From Patescibacteria group bacterium (GTDB lineage Bacteria; Patescibacteriota; Minisyncoccia; Moranbacterales; GWC2-37-73): a stretch of 34,722 nucleotides of DNA. The stretch covers positions 1 through 34,722 of the forward strand of contig JAKLIO010000006.1 in assembly GCA_022709565.1 (NCBI GenBank), read 5' to 3'. Under the pieces are notes generated by a model. That model was not told the DNA's origin. It ran no database searches and worked only from the letters and a program-made list of their open reading frames with translations. This document shows positions 29,337 through 34,722 of this stretch, piece by piece; position 1 is the stretch's first letter; each line of letters begins with the position of its first letter. The position numbers and the translations under genes are program-made.

Positions 29337-30557
29337 TTAGAAAGCTATCTTTATAAAACCTAATTTTCCTATCTTCAAAACTTTTCCATTTTTTTCTTTA
29401 GTAATTATCGCTTGCGCATCGGTTAATTTTTCCTCATCAATAGAAACACCGCCTTGTTCAATTTTTCGGCGTGCATCACTCAGGCTTTTCGCATTGCCAG
29501 ACTCAACTAAAATTTCTGCCAATTTTTTAGATTCACCGTCAATCTTAAACTCGGCAACATTTTCTGGAATTTCTTTCTGTGAAAATGTTTTGATGAAATA
29601 ATCCCTGGCATCTCTAGCTTTGTCTTCGCCGTGATATATTTCCACGATTTCCCCCGCCAGCCTGAGTTTCGCATCCCGTGGATTCAAGTCGCCATCTTCC
29701 ATTTCTTTTTCCAGTTTTTTAATATCTTCCATTGAAACATAGGTGCAATCAATAAATACTTGAATAATTGTTTCGTCCGGTAATGCCATAATTTTTCCAA
29801 ACATTTCATTTGGAGAATCATTCAAAGCCACAAAACCACCCTCGCTTTTACTCATGAGTTTTTTGCCAGTAACAGGATTGATAAGCAGCGTTGTTGATAT
29901 TACAAATTTTTCTTTATCATTGTATTTTTTCTGCAAAGTTCTCCCTACCAACATATTGAATGTTTGATCTGTTCCACCAATTTCAACATTCACATCCAAA
30001 TGAACACTGTCATATCCTTGCATAAGCGGATAGAAAAATTCATGCACATATACTGGCTTTGCTTCCTTTATCCTCTTTTCAAACATATCTCTTTCCATCA
30101 TTTGTTGCACTGTAAAATTTGAAGCCAAATCAATCAAGTCAGAAAAATCAAGTTTTGAAAGCCACTCGGAATTTTTAACAATTTTGGCAGGATTTGCAGA
30201 ATCATCGAAACTAAGAACATGAGAAACTTGTTCTCTCCATGATAAAATATTTTCTGCTACTTGTTTTTTTGTGAGACGAATACGAGCAGCATTTTTATCA
30301 GTTGGATCGCCAATCATCGCAGTAAAATCACCAAACAAAACAGTTACGTCATGTCCCATTTGGCGTAATTTTTCCAAAAGCATAAAGTTCGTCGCATGAC
30401 CAATGTGGAGTTGCGGACCTGTTGCATCAGCACCTATATATATCTTAAGCTTTTTCCCACTCAAAAGAAGATTTTTGAACTCTTCTTTTGTAGGAAGAAC
30501 TTGCGAGATACTGCGCGTTAAAATTTCATCAATTTGTTTTTCGATGTTTTTATCCAT
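29337..30557 (-). CDS. tyrS: Tyrosyl-tRNA synthetase
   Basis: A 406-aa class I synthetase. The signature HIGH is at residues 51-54 (LHIGHATNFML), KMSKS is KKLMSKSEGG (near 238), and NVEIGGTDQTFNML lies between. The C-terminal S4 RNA-binding domain (LAEILVESGNAKSLSDARRKIEQGGVSID) is complete. It is the first gene of tyrS-pheS-pheT, an operon of aromatic-amino-acid synthetases. No T-box leader was seen. Just before the ATG stands TACTACAGGGT, similar to the sequence before hrcA. Confidence 0.97.
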   Translation of the reverse strand: MDKNIEKQIDEILTRSISQVLPTKEEFKNLLLSGKKLKIYIGADATGPQLHIGHATNFMLLEKLRQMGHDVTVLFGDFTAMIGDPTDKNAARIRLTKKQVAENILSWREQVSHVLSFDDSANPAKIVKNSEWLSKLDFSDLIDLASNFTVQQMMERDMFEKRIKEAKPVYVHEFFYPLMQGYDSVHLDVNVEIGGTDQTFNMLVGRTLQKKYNDKEKFVISTTLLINPVTGKKLMSKSEGGFVALNDSPNEMFGKIMALPDETIIQVFIDCTYVSMEDIKKLEKEMEDGDLNPRDAKLRLAGEIVEIYHGEDKARDARDYFIKTFSQKEIPENVAEFKIDGESKKLAEILVESGNAKSLSDARRKIEQGGVSIDEEKLTDAQAIITKEKNGKVLKIGKLGFIKIAF

Positions 30558-30558
30558 A

Positions 30559-30702
30559 CCCTGTAGTAGAAATTCAAATGATCTTAGCTCAAAATATTAT
30601 ATACCTTATATTTAACAAAAACCATTATTCCTTATTAGCGAATAGCAGATAGAATAACCCTGTTTTCAAACAATTTGTTAATTTTGAATTTTCACTACAG
30701 GG
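30559..30702. repeat. Long-range inverted repeat upstream of tyrS
   Basis: CCCTGTAGTAGAAATTCAAA (30559-30578) is matched in inverted orientation by TTTGAATTTTCACTACAGGG (30683-30702), with two differences. A TATAAT (minus strand, about 30596-30601) lies between the arms and is probably the tyrS -10 box, with a weak -35 (TGGTTT). The left arm includes the ribosome-binding region of tyrS. Confidence 0.6.
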
Positions 30703-30754
30703 CATATTCTAATAATATCAATATAAAGCCTTTTTTGCAATACTTACCGATAAA

Positions 30755-30783
30755 CAAAAAACGGAGGAAAATCCTCCATTTTT
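30755..30783 (-). terminator. Terminator of the 91-aa gene
   Basis: On the minus strand GGAGGA pairs with TCCTCC, flanked by A's and followed by GTTTTTTG. It lies about 18 bp after the stop of the gene at 30799. Confidence 0.75.
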
Positions 30784-30798
30784 AGCCTTATTTGATTC

Positions 30799-31074
30799 TT
30801 ATAGCAGTCCCAGTCTTTTTTTGGCTTCAAAGACTTGATGTGAGTTCATTTGTCCCGACTTTTGCATTTGATCCAGCGTTTTCAAAATATCTTCCCTATT
30901 CTTGCTGATATTTTCTGGCGTCATGACTTTTTTCATCAGTTTTTCCCTTTCTTCCGGACTCATTTTTTTCAGTTTCTTCATCGCTATCCGCTGCATAAAA
31001 CTCATATTTTCCGGATCCATCGGATTAGCGTTCTTTTTGTCTTTCTTCTTAAATATATTTTTTAAATCAAACAT
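30799..31074 (-). CDS. Hypothetical small basic protein (91 aa)
   Basis: Not recognised. It is rich in Lys and Met, with a helical middle (SFMQRIAMKKLKKMSPEERE) and a repeated short pattern: MSPEEREKLMKKVM is echoed by MTPENISKNREDIL. It ends VFEAKKRLGLL. There is no membrane segment or Cys. It follows secF across an AT-rich micro-repeat tract and could be the last gene of the secD-secF unit. A soluble helical adaptor is as far as the sequence allows. Confidence 0.6.
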   Translation of the reverse strand: MFDLKNIFKKKDKKNANPMDPENMSFMQRIAMKKLKKMSPEEREKLMKKVMTPENISKNREDILKTLDQMQKSGQMNSHQVFEAKKRLGLL

Positions 31075-31084
31075 AAAGTTTTGT

Positions 31085-31220
31085 AAATAAATTTTATTAA
31101 TAATTTACAATTTACAGTTTTCAATTTACAATCAATTTTCAATTCCAAAATTTTCAAATCAGAAATTGATCATTGCGTCATTGTAAATTCAATGAAAATT
31201 GAGAATTGATCATTGAAAAT
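31085..31220. repeat. CAATTTAC/TCAATTTTC micro-repeat tract below secF
   Basis: Units such as AATTTACAATTTACAGTTTT and two copies of AATTGATCATTG. A relative tract of TTTTCAATTATCAATTTTC fills the secD-secF gap (32126-32197). No gene or terminator could be placed in either. Confidence 0.5.
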
Positions 31221-31222
31221 TT

Positions 31223-32125
31223 TTATGAGCGTTCTTTTAAGGATAATTTATAACTGGTAACCAGAAGGCCTGAGGCTATAAAAATTGATGAATACGTTCC
31301 AAATGTTATGCCGACCAAAAGCGCTAGCGCGAAATATTTGATGGATGCGCCGCCGAAAATATAAATGGCCAAGAGAGTTATGATAACCGTCAGGGATGTG
31401 TTGATCGAGCGCACCAATGTTTCATTAAGACTTTTGTTGACTATATCCGGAAACTCTACTTTATTGGAACTTCTAAGTAAATTTTCCCGCGTTCGGTCGT
31501 AGACCACAATTGTATCATGCACGGAAAATCCAAGAATTGTCAGCAAAGCCGCAATAAATGGAATGCCGACTTCAATGCCGAAAAAATGACCGAGCACAGA
31601 AAAAACTCCGGCCGTGATTAGGACGTCGTGCGCCAACGCAACCACAGCCCCCAGACCATATTTCCATGATTCAACAGGTCTGGAAACCTTGCGGAAAGCC
31701 CAGGCGATATAGGCCATAATCATAGCAATGGCCAATAAGATTGCTCGAAGCGAATTTGATTTAAGTTCTTTGGAAACTGTCGAATTGATGAAATTGACAC
31801 GCAATTGGCTCGCATCTTGATATTTTTCTTTCAAAACATTCCAAACCGCATCATTAGTTTTATCATCCTCAGACGCATAGCGAATAAGCGCAGAATTGTC
31901 GCCCGATGCCTGAATCGTCAAACTGCTCAAATTTAAATCTTTAAGTGTGGCAACTATTTCGTCATTGGCCGGCATCGTTCCCGCAAATTTAACTTCCATA
32001 AGTGTTCCGCCGGTGAAATCGATATCATATTTCAGCCCCCAAATAGACAAACTTAAAACACAAAGAATCGTTAAGATTATTGAGAAAGTATAGGCGTATT
32101 TAGCTTTGCCGATAATGTTGAACAT
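31223..32125 (-). CDS. secF: Protein translocase subunit SecF
   Basis: A 300-aa six-helix RND-type membrane protein. With SecD it uses the proton-motive force to complete export through SecYEG. The N-terminal helix is followed by DIDFTGGTLMEVKF, the family signature. The membrane core has LAHDVLITAGVFSVLG, GFSVHDTIVVYDRTREN and LNETLVRSINTSLTVIITLLAIYIFGG. Length is normal. It lies 72 bp below secD. Confidence 0.96.
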   Translation of the reverse strand: MFNIIGKAKYAYTFSIILTILCVLSLSIWGLKYDIDFTGGTLMEVKFAGTMPANDEIVATLKDLNLSSLTIQASGDNSALIRYASEDDKTNDAVWNVLKEKYQDASQLRVNFINSTVSKELKSNSLRAILLAIAMIMAYIAWAFRKVSRPVESWKYGLGAVVALAHDVLITAGVFSVLGHFFGIEVGIPFIAALLTILGFSVHDTIVVYDRTRENLLRSSNKVEFPDIVNKSLNETLVRSINTSLTVIITLLAIYIFGGASIKYFALALLVGITFGTYSSIFIASGLLVTSYKLSLKERS

Positions 32126-32197
32126 AAAATAAAATTTTCAATTATCAATTTTCAATTTCTAAACAATTTTCAATAAATTAATTTTAAAAATTAGAAA

Positions 32198-33871
32198 TTA
32201 TTCTGACGGCACGTCTGATTTTCTCACTCCCACCATCCACACTCTCCCATGAATCCAGTCGCTGATAATGAATTTAAGCAATGTGCGCGTGATCACAACC
32301 GCTGTAAACATGGAAACTAAAACTCCGATAAACAGAGAAGCCGCAAAGCCCTTCACAAATCCTGTCCCCATCAAATAGAGAATTCCGGCTGTCAAAAGCG
32401 ATGAGATGTTTCCGTCACGGATTGATGTCCAAGCTCTTTTAAAACCCTCGTCCAAAGCATTTGTGATAGTCCTGCCGTTTCTTATTTCTTCTTTGGTGCG
32501 TTCAAAAATAAGGATATTAGCATCGACGGCCATGCCGATCGACAGCACAAAACCGGCAATGCCGGAAAGTGTCAGCGTTATGCCGGTAAACTTAAATATG
32601 GCAATCATAATCGCGGTGTAAATAAGCAGGGATAGTGATGCTACTAATCCTAAAAATCTATAGAAAAACAACATAAAAATAACTACAGCAACCAGTCCAA
32701 CAACACCAGCCACCAAACTTTTTTTAAGAGATTCCATGCCTAATGTCGCCTCCACGCTCGATTGAGAAACAATAGAGAGAGGAACAGGCAAAGCGCCCTC
32801 ATTGATTGTGCGTTGCAATTGTTTGGCTTCGTCTACAGTAAAATCACCCGTGATTACGGCTTCGCCATTGGTAATTTCCGTCTGAATTGTCGGCGCGGTC
32901 TTGAGCTGATTATCCAAGAAAATAGCCAGTGGTTTGCCGACATTTTTTTTGGTCAGTTCGGCAAATAATTTTGTGCCTTCTTCATCAAATTTGAGTGATA
33001 TTTGCGGTTCGCCGATTCCCTGCTGTTGAAAAACAACCTGAACATTCTGCAAATTTTTGCCCGTGAGCCCGGTTGATTTGTATCCAAGCTCCGGATATTG
33101 ATCAATGGTAGCCTTGCCAAATAATATATGTGATGCATGCACTTCCCTTTCATCACCCTCGCCGCGCGCTTCAATAAATTTTATGATATGCCAGCCATAT
33201 TGCGTTTCAACCAAATCAGGATATATTTCTCCCGGTTTTAAGTTGCCTTCAAAAAGAACTTTATCAAATTCCGGCACCATAATTCCTTTTTTGAAAAAAT
33301 CCAAATCGCCGCCTTTATCTTTCGAGCCAGCATCTCGGCTGTTATCTTTAGCCAGTTGTTCAAAATTGCCGCCTTTTTTGACTTCAGCTAGGATTTCTTT
33401 GGCTTTAGCTAATGATTGCTGATTTTGCGAATCAAGCATTTGCTGAATTCCTGGGTCAACTCCCTGCTCCTTAAATTCAAGGCTGGGTGCTTCACCAATG
33501 CGTTTTTTGGCTTCTTCAATATCTTTAATGCCGGGAAGTTGAACAATGACTCTATATTCATCTCCGCTTTTGGCTGTCTGCACCAATGGTTCGCCCACGC
33601 CAAAAGCATTGACGCGGCGCTCAATCACGTCCTGTGTGCTTTGCATTGCATCGCCTATTTTTGCAGAATCAATTTTGGAAACATCTGCTTTATATTCCAA
33701 ATCAATCCCGCCCTGTAAATCCAAACCGAGCTTGATCTGTAGCCTATTAAAAAAATCATAGACAGGCGGAACAGGCTTGAGGATCTGCGGATAGGAAACC
33801 AACCCGGCCAAAACAGCCAAAACAACAATTCCGGCAATTTTCAGTCTTAATTTTTTCTGAACGCTCATCAT
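32198..33871 (-). CDS. secD: Protein translocase subunit SecD with an inserted parvulin-like domain
   Basis: 557 aa. The SecD frame is complete: an N-terminal helix (residues 12-30), LGLDLQGGIDLEYK, VIERRVNAFGVGEP, then after the insertion TGLTGKNLQNVQV, and a C-terminal six-helix domain with IGMAVDANILIFERTKEE. Residues about 150-250 are foreign to ordinary SecD and read as a PpiC/parvulin domain: AKAKEILAEVKKGGNFEQLA, GGDLDFFKKGIMVPEFDKVL and VETQYGWHIIKF. The strand that normally opens a parvulin (VHASHILF) comes last, at about 241-250. It lies outside the membrane and probably helps released substrates fold. Confidence 0.94.
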   Translation of the reverse strand: MMSVQKKLRLKIAGIVVLAVLAGLVSYPQILKPVPPVYDFFNRLQIKLGLDLQGGIDLEYKADVSKIDSAKIGDAMQSTQDVIERRVNAFGVGEPLVQTAKSGDEYRVIVQLPGIKDIEEAKKRIGEAPSLEFKEQGVDPGIQQMLDSQNQQSLAKAKEILAEVKKGGNFEQLAKDNSRDAGSKDKGGDLDFFKKGIMVPEFDKVLFEGNLKPGEIYPDLVETQYGWHIIKFIEARGEGDEREVHASHILFGKATIDQYPELGYKSTGLTGKNLQNVQVVFQQQGIGEPQISLKFDEEGTKLFAELTKKNVGKPLAIFLDNQLKTAPTIQTEITNGEAVITGDFTVDEAKQLQRTINEGALPVPLSIVSQSSVEATLGMESLKKSLVAGVVGLVAVVIFMLFFYRFLGLVASLSLLIYTAIMIAIFKFTGITLTLSGIAGFVLSIGMAVDANILIFERTKEEIRNGRTITNALDEGFKRAWTSIRDGNISSLLTAGILYLMGTGFVKGFAASLFIGVLVSMFTAVVITRTLLKFIISDWIHGRVWMVGVRKSDVPSE

Positions 33872-33920
33872 ATAATAATCCGCTAAAATGTCTTACCTTA
33901 GAATAAACCCATGTTTTTCC

Positions 33921-33949
33921 ATTATATTGGAAATAAATAGATATGGCAA
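33921..33949 (-). promoter_or_regulatory. Promoter of secD-secF
   Basis: On the minus strand: TTGCCA (33944-33949), a 17-bp spacer and TATAAT (33921-33926), about 50 bp before the secD start. Confidence 0.7.
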
Positions 33950-33973
33950 TATTGAACCAAAAAACTAAACTTA

Positions 33974-34375
33974 TTATTCAACTTTTAGTTCCAAATAACC
34001 AGTTTCTTCATTTAGAACTCTCCTGTATGAAACATCTTCAAAAATTCCAATGACAAGTTCAACTGTTGATCTTACCACGCAACCACCCTTGAGATGTCCT
34101 CCTATCATTTCCCCTTTTTCGTTTGCCAGAGAAACATGGATATGGCAACCTTCTTTTGATATCGTGCCTGTTGCAGATATAATATCGAGCGGTTCATCCC
34201 ATCTTTTCGCAACATGTTTTTCGGGTGTTGATCCAGCCATTCGGAGCACGGCATTTTCAAGTCCGCCGACAGCTGCCAATAAAACACCGGCCTTAATGTC
34301 ATTTTCTATGGCAATTTTTTCAATTTCCCCTTTCAAATGCTGCCCTTTTTTTAGCTGAAATGTTATTTGTTTCAT
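33974..34375 (-). CDS. PPC-domain (DUF296) protein
   Basis: 133 aa, a single PPC domain (plants-and-prokaryotes-conserved; in plants fused to AT-hooks). It has LKKGQHLKGEIEKIAIEN, GVLLAAVGGLENAVLR, ISATGTISKEGCHIHVSLAN, GEMIGGHLKGGCVV and TVELVIGIF, the full set of family blocks. Bacterial members are trimers of unknown cellular role, some with metal ligands at the conserved His pair. There is no DNA-binding extension here. It precedes secD on the same strand by about 100 bp, and secD has its own promoter, so the link is loose. Confidence 0.88.
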   Translation of the reverse strand: MKQITFQLKKGQHLKGEIEKIAIENDIKAGVLLAAVGGLENAVLRMAGSTPEKHVAKRWDEPLDIISATGTISKEGCHIHVSLANEKGEMIGGHLKGGCVVRSTVELVIGIFEDVSYRRVLNEETGYLELKVE

Positions 34376-34440
34376 AGGTTTTATTTATGAATTATTATTT
34401 TTTTTCACAAAATTTATGACAAATTTTATTTCCCGTGACA

Positions 34441-34477
34441 CCCCGTAAAATTTTGCTTCGCAAAATCACGGGGCAAG
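34441..34477 (+). repeat. CCCC-GTTAAAT-type hairpin element, copy 4
   Basis: CCCCGTAAAATTTTGC folds onto GCAAAATCACGGGG with a TTC centre, followed by CAAG then TTTTTT. It shares the CCCCGT/ACGGGGCAAG border with the other three copies but has a shorter interior. It lies in the leader region of the PPC gene. Confidence 0.65.
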
Positions 34478-34513
34478 TTTTTTATTTTCCACAGCATTTC
34501 TTATACTTCTTCT

Positions 34514-34673
34514 AGTGTGGCAAATGCCACAGGGGTTTTGGAGGCTGGAAAATTATCCAGTCGATTTTTCCCGCATGCTCGTCTGCGAGGATGCGCAACC
34601 GGATGTATTGATGTTTCCCGGTTGTGATTATCCCTCGTAGACGAGTAGGCGAATTACTATTTTCAATGTTCCT
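34514..34673 (-). ncRNA. Candidate structured RNA or long 5' leader, family not recognised
   Basis: Downstream of a good minus-strand promoter, CTCGTCTACGAGG pairs with CCTCGCAGACGAG (one mismatch) and encloses a 7-bp CAACCGG/CCGGTTG hairpin, with internal loops between. CTGGA/TCCAG and TGTGGC/GCCACA hairpins follow. No T-run is seen after the last hairpin. The transcript may therefore continue through the element at 34441 into the PPC gene. The 3' end given is only where visible structure stops. The 347-bp region holds no reading frame of note. Confidence 0.5.
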
Positions 34674-34679
34674 ACGGAT

Positions 34680-34708
34680 ATTTTACCCTCTTGTCAGTTT
34701 CTTGTCAA
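34680..34708 (-). promoter_or_regulatory. Promoter of the 34514-34673 RNA or leader
   Basis: On the minus strand: TTGACA (34703-34708), a 17-bp spacer and TAAAAT (34680-34685). Confidence 0.75.
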
Positions 34709-34722
34709 CTTTCTTGGAAGTG

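Overview
The window looks like a chromosomal stretch of a Patescibacteria/CPR bacterium, probably a Parcubacteria-like lineage. This placement is inferred from gene content, not from a database. The DNA is AT-rich and uses the standard code. Many genes lack a clear Shine-Dalgarno, and several core proteins are shortened (HrcA about 247 aa, AlaS without its C-terminal domain). A VirD4-like ATPase sits beside a membrane partner, and a SipW-type peptidase sits among its likely substrates. No rRNA, tRNA, CRISPR array or autonomous transposase gene was recognised.

Layout. Positions 1-1269 (minus) hold a NUDIX fragment, an HD-domain protein and an SGNH hydrolase. 1270-1972 is noncoding and carries a dispersed repeat and a promoter-RNA-terminator unit. 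1973-5723 (minus) is the heat-shock operon hrcA-grpE-dnaK with a CIRCE operator at its promoter. 5801-6790 (minus) has two small Cys-rich proteins and yidD. 7076-9836 (plus) has a CorA-like protein, an S23-type four-helix protein and cysS. 10203-12861 has a small unknown gene, then dnaB and recR. 12862-14439 is repeats, rplU and a second promoter-RNA-terminator unit. 14440-17110 (plus) is a surface-protein operon: a TasA/camelysin-like protein, a SipW-type signal peptidase and a lamin-tail protein. 17186-20923 (minus) has two coiled-coil proteins with alaS, and mnmA. 21165-25602 (minus) is the VirD4-like ATPase, its membrane partner, and a sigma-region-4/HARE-HTH protein. 25891-30557 (minus) is tyrS-pheS-pheT. 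30799-34375 (minus) is a small unknown gene, secD-secF and a PPC-domain protein. A structured minus-strand RNA or leader closes the window.

The most unusual feature is the density of small palindromic elements. Two kinds lie in frame inside conserved proteins. A 15-codon element occurs in grpE and mnmA, in the same reading frame, and encodes P-x-RVD-x-Q-x-x-LRVEAG. A 12-codon hairpin in alaS encodes PDRNASQSDAGG. Outside genes there are four copies of a CCCC-GTTAAAT...ATTTAAC-GGGG hairpin, at least three (probably four) copies of a composite repeat of about 170 bp, and a 131-bp MITE-like element with 20-bp perfect inverted repeats and a TCAA duplication. There are also several vocabularies of degenerate AT-rich micro-repeats between genes. 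Three or four promoter-driven structured RNAs do not match any family I can recognise by eye.

Most genes are housekeeping: protein folding, tRNA charging and modification, replication and repair, and Sec export. The two modules most likely to be specific to this lineage are the SipW surface-protein operon and the VirD4-like pair with its sigma-4-like neighbour.
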